Shown in pieces: positions 56,101-64,000 of a stretch of DNA of 64,000 nt. Source of the DNA: Chlorobiota bacterium (GTDB taxonomy: Bacteria > Bacteroidota > Ignavibacteria > Kapaibacteriales > UBA961); NCBI GenBank assembly GCA_014191195.1, contig BJGZ01000004.1, positions 1-64,000 on the forward strand. The letters are read 5' to 3'. A program made the translations under genes and the position numbers. Every line of letters starts with the position of its first letter. The stretch's first letter is position 1. The notes below the pieces were generated by a model. The model searched no databases. It was given only the letters and a program-made list of their open reading frames with translations, and had not been told where the DNA came from.

Positions 56101-56217
56101 AGATCCCCTGGACAATATACCATAGAAGTTCCGATACAAGAATTGCATTCAGGGTTTTATTATTTTATGCTAAAAGCTGGCCCATATTCAGAGTTTATAC
56201 CAATATCTATTTATTAA
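53185..56217 (+). CDS. Secreted IgGFc-binding-domain-like protein with T9SS-like tail
   Basis: A 1010-residue secreted protein. From the ATG at 53185 the first ~32 residues form a signal peptide (basic start, FFLILISALFSII, cut near ASAQT). The ~430-residue region after RGKDFWFTFIPN has the order seen in IgGFc-binding N-terminal domains of adhesins: ISATEATNGTISYRGR, FHIIADREVSVYALNQ, GQSYLVQSS, DLTGSRVQADKPIALFAGHQ, DHIVEQIPSVESWGRTALVV, and the final EPVGIFVYGYGSANSYGYVGG. Several Ig/BACON-like domains with spaced Cys follow (about 550-920). The last ~85 residues (VFPNPISVQNNAATLQF to IPISIY) look like a T9SS sorting domain. A GTG start at 53098 was rejected because it would put 29 residues ahead of the signal peptide. 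Confidence 0.82.
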   Translation: MIRNSISRSLPAFFLILISALFSIIYDASAQTEEKDSRGKDFWFTFIPNLHVNRPQTDSLYIFISATEATNGTISYRGRTGNWNTVQFSITDPSTIYQLPLFWQNWELQGQYLSPGYQTSGNNQAEIPANNSFHIIADREVSVYALNQASTTSDAFIVLPTDALGKDHYVLAYNSDANNNNGGNTPSEFAVVATENNTQISILPSIQTSRSNSKNPISVILSQGQSYLVQSSLLATVSGGYGDLTGSRVQADKPIALFAGHQRATIPVKTSDLRSRDHIVEQIPSVESWGRTALVVPYPQPNGSTLTAQDLYRVIAAYDSTDIIINGKKATTLNSGGMYESVLVSSQSITSNKAILVAQYKKTSGTNTTNFALGDPFMMLVPPSEQYQKFYRFINVQAVNYSNGFEELRGYSDQWITVIMPNTAIDKTLLDNKQVSSYVGINIIPINGTKYSYTWVPVQDGNHTVESSEPVGIFVYGYGSANSYGYVGGMSFRSFDFNPPQITGKSECKGFIGAVFDTVAGDTRIVSVSIPKDSLINCIAQDIPQFSEPQDSVQYTFTLINPYLDGSARIIAIDSVDQKTEKKIVIKGFTVSTKIVDVTNIPEKLNWSLPVGRKQCYSIELENYGSQDQTINPIMSNNTLNYYSFSGSFPLTLKPGQKSNFTVCFESKDQVNRLDTMYLSNSCINRPLIEFTIRTYDDKYDPVIVSESDSCNSCFLLSITDSTVNDGGLLSVSQIEAQNIQWNIPANISPLYRVLTACIVDPFKDAVYAIQAVDNNGNSTIFRDTIPGFTLQISAMKNPEKLKGLPIGINYCDSVSIKNNGNFIQTIEYSQFKKNVQFSVPISQFPIVLNPKDQKSIVFCYNPIKVADTLQYEKDTDTLFFGRDCVSLPLPFEGFAIDDNHLTKAKCSVDIIIGIVKIPQPGLSDIIVFPNPISVQNNAATLQFTLGSMQDISLDIFSPLTMHKVHMYDGVRRSPGQYTIEVPIQELHSGFYYFMLKAGPYSEFIPISIY

Positions 56218-56242
56218 TCTGAAATACTATTAGTACATATCT

Positions 56243-57286
56243 GTGGCAAAAAGATCCTATAAAAAGAAATCAACATATAAGTGGTCTGTATTTGTATCAA
56301 TACCACTTTTAGTAATTGTGGTATTGATGATATACTCGGCATGGTTTTTTGCACAAACTGTAGTATTAAAAAAGACAATTGACATTACGATACAAGATAA
56401 CTCGATATCTAATACAGTTCAGTTATTAGAACAAAAGGGAATAATTGACTCTCCATTTCCAATTTTACTTATAGCCGAGTTATATGGTACATGGCTCAAT
56501 AAACAATGTGTTATTGGTGAATACAGAATATTACCAACATTAACTCACGGACAATTATTAAAGCTAATTTTTTCTGGAAAACAATCCTATACAGTAAATG
56601 TATCATTCCCAGAAGGAATTCAACTAAAAAAGATAGCGTCAATGTGTGCACAACAACTGGGGATTGATTCTGCTGAATTTATTGAATTAACACATAAAGA
56701 TTCTTTATTAAAGCATCATCAGATTAAGGGGAATTCTTTAGAAGGTTATTTAATGCCTGATACATATAATTTTTACTGGAAGCAAAATCCGCATGAAATT
56801 ATAAGCAAACTATTGGCTGTACAGTTATCCTTTTGGAATGAAACATGTTTTGAAAAAGCGCAGAAACAATCATTAAGTAAGCATCAAATATTGACACTAG
56901 CATCTATTATAGAAGCAGAAGCAATAGTAGATGAAGAAAGGCCAATAATAAGCGGTGTATATCACAATAGATTAAAAAAGGGGATGAATCTTGCTGCAGA
57001 CCCAACAGTTCAATATGCTTTAGGTAAAAGTAAAAGGCTACTGTATAGTGACTTAAAGATTGATAATCCTTATAATACTTATCGTTTTTCAGGCTTGCCA
57101 CCTGGCCCGATTAATTGTCCAAGTAGAAAATCAATTCAAGCAGCAATTCAACCATCAAAACATAACTATTATTTTTTTGTAGCACTTGGGGATGGATCTG
57201 GTAAACATGTATTTTCTGAAACTGCCATCCAGCATATGAAAGCAGTGCAATCATATAGAAAACAAAGACAGCTTAATAATCAATAA
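56243..57286 (+). CDS. mltG: Endolytic murein transglycosylase MltG
   Basis: MltG (YceG) cuts nascent peptidoglycan strands to set their length. The 347-residue protein has a cytoplasmic basic start (AKRSYKKKSTYKW), one membrane helix (about 15-38), a LysM-like subdomain, and the YceG catalytic domain with IIEAEAIVDEERPIISGVYHNRL, in which the first Glu is catalytic, then MNLAADPTVQYALG and YNTYRFSGLPPGPINCPS. The start is a GTG at 56243; no in-frame ATG is near. It follows the IgGFc-like gene by 25 bases. Confidence 0.95.
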   Translation: MAKRSYKKKSTYKWSVFVSIPLLVIVVLMIYSAWFFAQTVVLKKTIDITIQDNSISNTVQLLEQKGIIDSPFPILLIAELYGTWLNKQCVIGEYRILPTLTHGQLLKLIFSGKQSYTVNVSFPEGIQLKKIASMCAQQLGIDSAEFIELTHKDSLLKHHQIKGNSLEGYLMPDTYNFYWKQNPHEIISKLLAVQLSFWNETCFEKAQKQSLSKHQILTLASIIEAEAIVDEERPIISGVYHNRLKKGMNLAADPTVQYALGKSKRLLYSDLKIDNPYNTYRFSGLPPGPINCPSRKSIQAAIQPSKHNYYFFVALGDGSGKHVFSETAIQHMKAVQSYRKQRQLNNQ

Positions 57287-57296
57287 ATTGAATTGA

Positions 57297-58220
57297 TTAG
57301 ATATGTCCAGGAGGATGATGAGAAGTACTTTCTAAATGGCTCACAATATCTGTTTGCAAGGGCATTACAGCGCTAATTTGTTGCTCAGCGCTAGTTGCTA
57401 AAAGATGGGCATATTCGATAGTTACAGAATCAGGAAATTGAAGATGAAAATCAACATATACAAAATTACCGGATACTCTTAAGCGTAATCTATGATAAGA
57501 CAATTGATGTTCATTGCAAAAATGTATAAGAATATTTTGTGCTTTCTGTTCTAAAACTGGGTCTGATTTATCCATCAAACCTTGAATTGAAGTTCTAATT
57601 AATTTACCACCTGTAACAATAATATTTGCGCCAAAAATCAGGGCCATAAAGGGGTCAATCCACTGAGCACCAGTAAAATACGCAATGAGAAGTCCAGCAA
57701 TCGCACCGGCACTTGTCCATGCATCTGTCAGTATATGCTTACCATTGGCTTCTATAATCAAAGTTTTTTCGGATTTACCAACTCTAACAAGATATAATCC
57801 TAAAATTGTGTTGATTATAGCAGCAGTGGCTGTTAATGTAGTACCAATTCCAATTTGTTCAAGAACGACGCCGTGAATTAATTTATCTATAGCTGTTCCA
57901 ATAATTACTAGGGCAGCAAGAATAATTAAAGCACCTTCTAATCCAGCAGAAAAAAAAGTGATTTTATCATGTCCAAAATGATGGTCTTCATCTGGTGGTA
58001 AATATGTAATTCTTAAACTATACCAAGCAAAGCCCACAGCAGCTATATGAACAACAGTTTCTATTGCATCAGAAAAAATAGCAATAGAACCAGTTAATAC
58101 ATATGCAGACCATTTAAGAGCCAGCATTAAAACACCAATAAGCAATGAAATATTCATTGCTTTATATTCTCTAGAAGATGGTGTAGAAGATATATTTCCA
58201 GACTTTTGTAATTCAATCAT
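57297..58220 (-). CDS. Cation diffusion facilitator (CDF) transporter
   Basis: A 307-residue metal/proton antiporter. Six helices lie in residues 25-215. The metal site has FSDAIETVVH in helix 2 (Asp and His of the HxxxD-type signature) and a second conserved ligand pair in ILTDAWTSAGAIAG in helix 5. The histidine-rich loop DEDHHFGHDKI is typical of zinc/iron CDFs. The C-terminal cytosolic domain (about 215-307) includes YVDFHLQFPDSVTIEYAHLL. The protein ends in HLESTSHHPPGHI, a short His-rich tail. It converges with mltG, ten bases apart. Confidence 0.92.
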   Translation of the reverse strand: MIELQKSGNISSTPSSREYKAMNISLLIGVLMLALKWSAYVLTGSIAIFSDAIETVVHIAAVGFAWYSLRITYLPPDEDHHFGHDKITFFSAGLEGALIILAALVIIGTAIDKLIHGVVLEQIGIGTTLTATAAIINTILGLYLVRVGKSEKTLIIEANGKHILTDAWTSAGAIAGLLIAYFTGAQWIDPFMALIFGANIIVTGGKLIRTSIQGLMDKSDPVLEQKAQNILIHFCNEHQLSYHRLRLRVSGNFVYVDFHLQFPDSVTIEYAHLLATSAEQQISAVMPLQTDIVSHLESTSHHPPGHI

Positions 58221-58378
58221 AATGTGACTGTTTAATCAAAAAAAACGATGTGCAAAGATACATAATCAAATGTTTAAAATATTGTTAACTGAAGGATATA
58301 TTTGTGTATAACTTTACGATAATTAAACATCCTCAAAAGTGTATTTTGTATTATTAATTATTAAGCAAATTTCCTTAT

Positions 58379-61300
58379 ATGCCAGACTTCGTCCATCTTC
58401 ATAATCATACCCATTATTCCTTATTAGATGCTGCTTGTAAGCCGGAACAGCTAATAGCAGCAGCCCAAGCTGATGGCCAAACATCTCTTGCTTTAACAGA
58501 TCATGGAGTAATGTTTGGATGTTTCGAATTTTATAAAAAAGCAAAAAAAGCTGGTATAAAACCCATTTTAGGGTGTGAAGTATATATTGCAAATGGTAGC
58601 CGATTTGATATGACGTCAAGGAAAGCAGCTACCAAGAAAAGAAATTATTATCATTTAGTACTTTTAGCAAAAAATGATATTGGCTACAAAAATCTAATGA
58701 AGCTCACTACCTTAGGGCATACCGAGGGCTTTTATTATAAACCTAGAATTGATACAGATTTATTAGAAAAACACCATGAAGGATTGGTTGCTTTATCTGC
58801 TTGCTTAGCAGGAGTAATTAATGCACCATTATTAGAAGGAGATTATGAAGGTGCAAAAAAGACAGCAATATGGTATAAAGAATTATTTGGGGATGATTTT
58901 TATATAGAGTTACAAAATCATGGTTTGCCTGGTGATGAAATTGTGATGGCACAAGCCCCAAGATTAGCCCAAGAACTAGGCATTAAACTGATTTGCACTA
59001 ATGATTGCCATTATATAAAACAAGAGGATGCAGTTGCCCATAATGTATTACTAAATATCAAAGAAGTAAATGCTGCAAATTCGGGAAAATTAGATATATA
59101 TAATCTTAGATATGGTAAGCCTGAGATGTATTTTAAATCTAAGCAAGAAATGGCAGCTTTATTTTTAGAATTTCCAGAAGCAATTGAAAACACAAATGAA
59201 GTTGCAGAAAAATGTAATATAGATTTAAAAACAGATATAAAAATGCCTGTTTTTCCTATTCCATCACATTCTAAAGCAGAAACACTCGAGGAATATCTTG
59301 AAGAAATAACAATGATAGGATTGGAAAAAAGATATCCTGTTCTCAATAAAGATATTTTGGATAGAGTTCGATTTGAACTTGATGTCATTAATAAAATGGG
59401 CTATGCTGGTTACTTTTTAATTGTTCAAGATTTTATAGCTGCAGCTAGAGATAAAAATGTTAGAGTTGGCCCTGGACGTGGTTCTGCAGCTGGAAGTATC
59501 GTAGCATATGCATTAAAAATAATCAATGTTGACCCACTAAAGTATGATCTATTATTTGAGCGATTTCTTAATCCAGATAGAGTATCAATGCCTGATATTG
59601 ATATTGACTTTGCTGATGATAAAAGAGATATTGTGATAGATTATGTGAAAGAAAAATATGGAAATGATTCTGTAGCACAGATAATAACATTCGGAACATT
59701 ATCAACCAGAGCTGTTCTATCTGATGTTGGACGAGTACTTGGAGTTCCATTAACTACCATTAGAAGTATTACCGAAAAAATTCCCGTTGTTATGGGGAAA
59801 GTTACTTCCTTAATAGAAGCATTAGAATTACCAGAATTGCGTTGGGTAAAAGAAACAAATGATCAAAAGTTAAAAGAAGTAATTAGTTATGCACTTACAT
59901 TAGAAGGATTAGCTAGAAATGCTTCTACTCATGCGGCAGGTGTAGTTATTGCTCCGGGCGATATAACTGATTATGTTCCGCTTTATAAAACTTCAGACTC
60001 TGGACTTGCCACCCAATATACTATGAAAGATTTAGAAGATGCAGGTCTTCTAAAAATGGATTTTTTAGGTTTAAGAACTCTTTCTATTATAGAGAATACA
60101 CTATCTCAGATTAAACAAAACCATACAATTACTATTGATTTAGATACTATAGATCTGCATGATAAACAAACTTTCGATATGATTGGGAAAGGCAAAACAT
60201 TAGCTGTTTTTCAATTTGAATCGGAGCCAATGCAAGAAGCCTTAAAACAATTAAAGCCTAATGATCTAGAAGATTTAATCGCAATGAATGCATTATATCG
60301 TCCAGGGCCAATGGATAATATTCCAGAGTTTATTGATAGAAAACATGGAAGAAAACCAATTGAATATCTTCATCCAATTATGGAATCTGCATTATATAAA
60401 ACCTATGGTGTTATTGTTTATCAAGAACAAGTAATGCAATTAGTAGGTGATATTGCTGGCTTTACACTTGCACAAGCTGATATCATGAGAAGAGCAATGG
60501 GGAAAAAAGATGAAAACCTAATGTTAGAACAAAAAGCAATATTTGTTGAAGGAGCATTAAAAAATCATGTATATGCTCAAGGATGCTCAGATAAAAATAC
60601 AAATCCCGAAATATTAGCTCAAGAGATCTTTGATTTAATTCTCAAGTTTGCTTCTTATGGATTTAATAAATCTCATTCATGTGCTTATGCATATTTAGCT
60701 TATCAAACAGCATGGCTTAAAGCCCATTATACTGCAGAATTTTTAGCTGCCAATATGACAGCCGAATTGCACAACCTCGATAAGATTGTTGCTTTAATTG
60801 ATGAAGCTAAGTCTTTTAATATAAAAGTGATGCCTCCAGATGTAAATAGATCATTTGCTACATTTACTGCTTCAACTTCCAATATCATAGAATTTGGATT
60901 AGCAGGTATAAAAAATGTTGGTATCCCTGCCGTAGAATCAATTGTAGAAGGAAGAGCATCTGGTGCCTTTACTTCTTTTTTTGATTTTATGAAAAGAGTA
61001 AATACAAAGCTTATTAGCAGAAGAACACTTGAACCACTGATTGCATCTGGTGCATTCGATACATTACAATATGGCCATAGAGCCCAATTCTTCGCTTCTA
61101 TTGATATTGCATTAGAATTTGCAAAAAGAATGCAGGGCGAAGGAATTTCAGGAGCAGAAAGTCTTTTTGGAGAATCTAGTTCAACAGAAGCAATTGAACC
61201 CAAAATGATAGAAATAAAACCTTGGAATGAACTTGAACGATTGCAAAAAGAAAGAGAAGTACTCAATTTTTATTTAAGTGGACATCCATTACATAGATAT

Positions 61301-61870
61301 CAACCACATGCAGTTTCTTTTACTACTTTGCCATTAGGAAAGTTAGATAGCCCTCTTATTGGTAAACCCGTTAGAGCTACAGGAATTATTACCGAAGTTA
61401 AAACCAAGTTAGACCGCAAAGAACAAACGATGGCATTTGTTACCATAGAAGATTTTACGGGGAAAGCAGAAGTTATTTTTTGGAGTGATGCATATAAACG
61501 GTATAAAGACTTTCTTAAACCAGAACAAGTAATTCTCGTAAGGGGAAAAAGTGATATTACTGGTGAATTAATCAAAGTTATTGCCGAAGAAGCCATGGAT
61601 ATTGAAAAAACACCCGAAAAATATGGTAAAGGTTTTATTGTCACTATACAAGAATCCGAATCTAGCATTGATAATTTAAATAAACTTAACAAGTTACTTG
61701 AATCAAAAAATTCATCAAGCTCCACGATAAAATTTAAATATATCGATGAGCAAGGTAATATTAAGTCTCAATTTATTTCGCAAGGATTAAAACTATCGTG
61801 CACTCATGAAATGTGTGATACAATCGTCTCTATTTTTGGTAGAAATAATGTCCGATTTTTATTGGATTAA
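58379..61870 (+). CDS. dnaE: DNA polymerase III subunit alpha
   Basis: The replicative polymerase of 1163 residues, standard for DnaE1. The N-terminal PHP domain starts PDFVHLHNHTHYSLLDAACKPEQL and includes ALTDHGVMFGCFEFY and LGCEVYIA. The palm has GPGRGSAAGSIVAYAL and the catalytic Asp triplet in MPDIDIDFADDKR; the fingers and tau-binding region have YRPGPMDNIPEFIDRKHG and YGFNKSHSCAYAYLAYQTAWLKAHY. The beta-clamp site likely lies before the C-terminal OB domain (about 985-1070). The HNH spacing in the PHP start differs slightly from the usual HVH. HflX follows after 54 bases. Confidence 0.98.
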   Translation: MPDFVHLHNHTHYSLLDAACKPEQLIAAAQADGQTSLALTDHGVMFGCFEFYKKAKKAGIKPILGCEVYIANGSRFDMTSRKAATKKRNYYHLVLLAKNDIGYKNLMKLTTLGHTEGFYYKPRIDTDLLEKHHEGLVALSACLAGVINAPLLEGDYEGAKKTAIWYKELFGDDFYIELQNHGLPGDEIVMAQAPRLAQELGIKLICTNDCHYIKQEDAVAHNVLLNIKEVNAANSGKLDIYNLRYGKPEMYFKSKQEMAALFLEFPEAIENTNEVAEKCNIDLKTDIKMPVFPIPSHSKAETLEEYLEEITMIGLEKRYPVLNKDILDRVRFELDVINKMGYAGYFLIVQDFIAAARDKNVRVGPGRGSAAGSIVAYALKIINVDPLKYDLLFERFLNPDRVSMPDIDIDFADDKRDIVIDYVKEKYGNDSVAQIITFGTLSTRAVLSDVGRVLGVPLTTIRSITEKIPVVMGKVTSLIEALELPELRWVKETNDQKLKEVISYALTLEGLARNASTHAAGVVIAPGDITDYVPLYKTSDSGLATQYTMKDLEDAGLLKMDFLGLRTLSIIENTLSQIKQNHTITIDLDTIDLHDKQTFDMIGKGKTLAVFQFESEPMQEALKQLKPNDLEDLIAMNALYRPGPMDNIPEFIDRKHGRKPIEYLHPIMESALYKTYGVIVYQEQVMQLVGDIAGFTLAQADIMRRAMGKKDENLMLEQKAIFVEGALKNHVYAQGCSDKNTNPEILAQEIFDLILKFASYGFNKSHSCAYAYLAYQTAWLKAHYTAEFLAANMTAELHNLDKIVALIDEAKSFNIKVMPPDVNRSFATFTASTSNIIEFGLAGIKNVGIPAVESIVEGRASGAFTSFFDFMKRVNTKLISRRTLEPLIASGAFDTLQYGHRAQFFASIDIALEFAKRMQGEGISGAESLFGESSSTEAIEPKMIEIKPWNELERLQKEREVLNFYLSGHPLHRYQPHAVSFTTLPLGKLDSPLIGKPVRATGIITEVKTKLDRKEQTMAFVTIEDFTGKAEVIFWSDAYKRYKDFLKPEQVILVRGKSDITGELIKVIAEEAMDIEKTPEKYGKGFIVTIQESESSIDNLNKLNKLLESKNSSSSTIKFKYIDEQGNIKSQFISQGLKLSCTHEMCDTIVSIFGRNNVRFLLD

Positions 61871-61924
61871 TTTTTTTAATCACATAATCTAGTATTCCAA
61901 GCATTTAAGGTAAAAAAAGATAAT

Positions 61925-63208
61925 ATGAAACAATTAGTTCATACTGCAAATCCACATGAAAAAGCTTTAGTAGTGGCTGTGATAAAAAAAGGTGGTAATC
62001 GTATTGAAGCCTTGGAATATTTAGATGAACTGGCTTTTTTGGCAGAAACAGCAGGGGCAGAAGTAATTGGTAAGATATATCAAGAAAGGGTTAGACCAGA
62101 CAGAGCAACGATGATTGGTAAAGGTAAGGTAGCAGAAATCAAAGAAATGATTGAATTAGATGATATACAAACAGTGATTTTTGATGATGATTTATCCCCA
62201 ATGCAAATAAGAAATTTAGGGAAAGAATGGCAAATTAAAGTTTTAGATCGAAGCGGGATCATCTTAGATATTTTTGCATCTAGGGCTAGATCTATGGAAG
62301 CAAAAACCCAGGTTGAATTAGCACAATTACAATATTTGTTGCCAAGGCTTACAAGAATGTGGACGCATTTATCTAAGCAATTTGGTGGAATTGGAACAAA
62401 AGGTCCAGGAGAAACTCAAATTGAAACTGATAGACGATTAATCAGGGATAGAATCACAAGATTGAAAGAAAAGTTATCTGATATAGATATGCAAAGATTT
62501 CAACAAAGAAAGGGAAGATTATCATTGCCAAGATTTGCTTTGGTTGGTTATACAAATGCTGGTAAATCTACTTTGATGAATACAATAACACATGCAGATA
62601 CATATGTTGAAGATAAACTGTTTGCTACATTAGATACAACAGTAAGACAATTTGAATTTCCTGGTGGACAAAAAGCCCTTTTATCTGATACTGTTGGTTT
62701 TATCAGAAAATTACCTACTCATTTAATTGCATCTTTTAGAAGTACTTTGGCTGAAGCAGCAGAAGCTGATGCACTGTTACATGTTATAGATTGTACTCAT
62801 AGTAGTTTTAAAGATCACATTCGCGTAGTTCAAGAAACATTGGAATCGCTAAAAATTATTAATAAAAAAACTATTCTTGTCTTTAATAAAATAGATGCAT
62901 TGCATGATATTAATGCAATTAGGGAATTAGAATACGAGTTTCCTGATTGTATTGGTATATCTGCTTCAACTGGTTTAAATATATCAAGTTTGATAGAAAA
63001 AATGCAAGAAATTGCAGTGGATAATAGTCAAGATATTCGCATCTTATTACCATATAATTCTATGCAATTATTGCCATTAATGTATGAATCAGGTGAAATA
63101 ATTGACAGGCAAGATTTAGATATTGGTATAATGATAGTTGTTCGGGCTGTAAAAGATAAGAGAGAGATATTATTAAGACAATGTGAAAATTATCTTTTCT
63201 TAGATTAA
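61925..63208 (+). CDS. hflX: GTPase HflX
   Basis: HflX is a ribosome-binding GTPase that splits stalled ribosomes. The 427-residue protein has the N-terminal HflX domain with the GKGKVAEIKEMI block, the Gly-rich coiled region (LPRLTRMWTHLSKQFGGIGTKGPGETQIETDRR), and the G domain: G1 GYTNAGKST, G2 region FATLDTTVRQ, G3 SDTVGFIRKLP, G4 FNKIDAL and G5 SASTG. Its stop shares the TTAA bases with mnmM on the other strand. Gene order dnaE-hflX is not universal. Confidence 0.97.
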   Translation: MKQLVHTANPHEKALVVAVIKKGGNRIEALEYLDELAFLAETAGAEVIGKIYQERVRPDRATMIGKGKVAEIKEMIELDDIQTVIFDDDLSPMQIRNLGKEWQIKVLDRSGIILDIFASRARSMEAKTQVELAQLQYLLPRLTRMWTHLSKQFGGIGTKGPGETQIETDRRLIRDRITRLKEKLSDIDMQRFQQRKGRLSLPRFALVGYTNAGKSTLMNTITHADTYVEDKLFATLDTTVRQFEFPGGQKALLSDTVGFIRKLPTHLIASFRSTLAEAAEADALLHVIDCTHSSFKDHIRVVQETLESLKIINKKTILVFNKIDALHDINAIRELEYEFPDCIGISASTGLNISSLIEKMQEIAVDNSQDIRILLPYNSMQLLPLMYESGEIIDRQDLDIGIMIVVRAVKDKREILLRQCENYLFLD

Positions 63209-63780
63209 TATTTTCTTTTTGATGCTAGCAATACAATTGGTGCTGTATTTGTTTGATTGATAGCCTCAGATTTTATCACATGCCATATGTGTGGCTCTAA
63301 TGTTTGCATAAATTGCTCAATTGCAACATATTCTTCTAATCCTCCGATATGTCCTTGATATGCAATAACACAAAGAATTCCTCTATTGTTTAATAATTGA
63401 ATACTTGATTCCAGTGCCTTCAACGTGGAATCTTTCTTTGTAATATGTACCGTATTATCAGCACCAGGTAAATATCCAAGATTAAAGACGATACAAGAAA
63501 TCTGATTTTGATAATCTTGAGCGATTTTACCTATATGTTCATGTGAATCGCATACATAATGCACATTACTATAAGGATTATGTCTTGCTATCAATTGTTG
63601 TGTACGGTTAATTGCTTCTTTTTGTATATCAATTGATATGATTGTTCCAGAATTTCCAATCAAAGTACTTAAAAATAGAGTATCATTCCCATTCCCAGCA
63701 GTAGCATCAATAACAATATCCCCTGATTTCACAAAATCCTTGATAAACATATGTGCAATATGTACGGCAGTTACATTCAT
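63205..63780 (-). CDS. mnmM: tRNA (mnm5s2U34) methyltransferase MnmM / YtqB-like
   Basis: A 191-residue SAM-dependent methyltransferase. MnmM, formerly YtqB, methylates the aminomethyl group at the tRNA wobble uridine in bacteria lacking MnmC. Motif I is [18 protein letters not shown], the acidic end of strand 2 is ISIDIQ, and the [11 protein letters not shown] block, with its GYLPG signature, is the catalytic loop. The last strands fit a class I Rossmann fold. The start overlaps the cinA stop (ATGA), so the two are translationally coupled. Other uncharacterised rRNA methyltransferases of the family cannot be ruled out. Confidence 0.88.
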   Translation of the reverse strand: MNVTAVHIAHMFIKDFVKSGDIVIDATAGNGNDTLFLSTLIGNSGTIISIDIQKEAINRTQQLIARHNPYSNVHYVCDSHEHIGKIAQDYQNQISCIVFNLGYLPGADNTVHITKKDSTLKALESSIQLLNNRGILCVIAYQGHIGGLEEYVAIEQFMQTLEPHIWHVIKSEAINQTNTAPIVLLASKRKY

Positions 63781-64000
63781 ATGTGATGTAGTTCATCATA
63801 TAATATACTAAGTGCTGCATATACTGAACGTTCACGATTCATATCTCTGTCTGTTCCAAAAATATGTTTCCTTGCAAATGTTCGATTGTTACTAGAAAGT
63901 CCTATCCAAACTAAACCGACAGGCTTTTCATCGGATCCACCACCCGGACCAGCTATACCTGTTATAGAAATACAATAGTCTGTGTGTAGGATTTCTCTTC
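63777..64000 (-). CDS. cinA: CinA C-terminal domain (nicotinamide-nucleotide amidohydrolase), cut by the window
   Basis: Only the last 74 codons of a minus-strand gene are in the window. They include [20 protein letters not shown], the strongly conserved segment of the CinA C-terminal (PncC-type) deamidase of NMN, followed by VWIGL and a helix with [16 protein letters not shown]. The stop TGA overlaps the mnmM ATG (ATGA). Whether an N-terminal molybdopterin-binding-like domain is present cannot be seen. Confidence 0.9.
   Translation of the reverse strand, partial: REILHTDYCISITGIAGPGGGSDEKPVGLVWIGLSSNNRTFARKHIFGTDRDMNRERSVYAALSILYDELHHI

Noticed and set aside
60727-61266. Long minus-strand ORFs (125-179 residues) inside dnaE
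   Set aside because: They mirror the codon bias of dnaE in the antisense frame and show no family motifs.
1-64000. CRISPR arrays, prophage, integrase and tRNA-linked att sites
   Set aside because: No spaced direct repeats, phage structural genes or integrase were seen; the single tRNA-Leu has no duplicated 3' end nearby.

Overview
The window is 64 kb of strongly AT-rich bacterial chromosome (about one third G+C by eye), gene-dense, using the standard code. The genes are mostly housekeeping. Several signs point to the Bacteroidota/Chlorobiota/Kapabacteria/Ignavibacteria group (FCB): three secreted proteins end in type IX secretion (T9SS)-like C-terminal sorting domains, the E1 subunits of a 2-oxoacid dehydrogenase are fused, a CruA/CruP-type lycopene cyclase homologue is present (family known from green sulfur bacteria and cyanobacteria), and promoters read TTTG-N19/20-TAnnTTTG, the known Bacteroidota housekeeping form. 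I cannot fix the genus; a Kapabacteria- or Ignavibacteria-like organism is my best inference. No phage, CRISPR array, rRNA operon or large genomic island was seen.

Layout. 1-3.9 kb (+): the end of mutS2, tsaD and an SDR oxidoreductase. 4.0-6.0 kb (+): a cytochrome c maturation cluster with a CcmC-like heme handling protein, a tiny CcmD-like protein, a Cys-type CcmE and a CcmE-like companion. 6.0-8.8 kb (-): alanine dehydrogenase, then the CruA/CruP-like flavoprotein. 9.0-10.5 kb (+): rplS and purM. 10.5-16 kb (-): a GC-rich structured spacer, ispG, rhomboid protease, pgk and glmS. 16.2-17.1 kb (+): a fatty acid desaturase. 17.1-28.1 kb (-): a four-gene run (acidic protein, UvrD-like helicase, glycosyltransferase, HAD phosphatase), a TPR lipoprotein, rpmB, and an operon of a threonine-dehydrogenase-like epimerase, a YyaL-type protein and an O-antigen-ligase-like protein. 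28.3-35.4 kb (+): NAD(P)HX repair enzyme, flavoprotein, hemW, rpsF, rplI, M42 peptidase, and a RAYT transposase beside a perfect REP-like palindrome. 35.5-43.3 kb (-): LprI-like and DUF1028 secreted proteins, a ROK kinase, then ruvA-corA-OmpA-like-RsbW-like, and an acyl-CoA dehydrogenase. 43.6-47 kb (+): a 1151-residue Asp-box propeller protein. 47.3-52.9 kb: histone-deacetylase-like hydrolase and fused E1 (-), tRNA-Leu(GAG) (+), ftsX and asparaginase (-). 53.2-63.2 kb (+): an IgGFc-binding-like secreted protein, mltG, dnaE and hflX, with a CDF transporter on the minus strand between them. The window closes with mnmM and the truncated end of cinA (-).

No gene-free stretch exceeds 300 bases. 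The longest are 50660-50950 (two opposed promoters and the tRNA leader), 15944-16231 (nothing firm; an open but non-conserved extension of glmS), 43310-43586 (promoter of the propeller gene), 52928-53184 (nothing firm) and 8758-9009 (rplS promoter). Transcription units are well marked by eight hairpin-plus-T terminators and five promoters matching the -33/-7 pattern. I see no clear undescribed system. The best leads are the CcmC/CcmE variants, the isolated CruA-like flavoprotein, the structured spacer at 10.5 kb, and the uncharacterised acidic protein heading the helicase/glycosyltransferase run.
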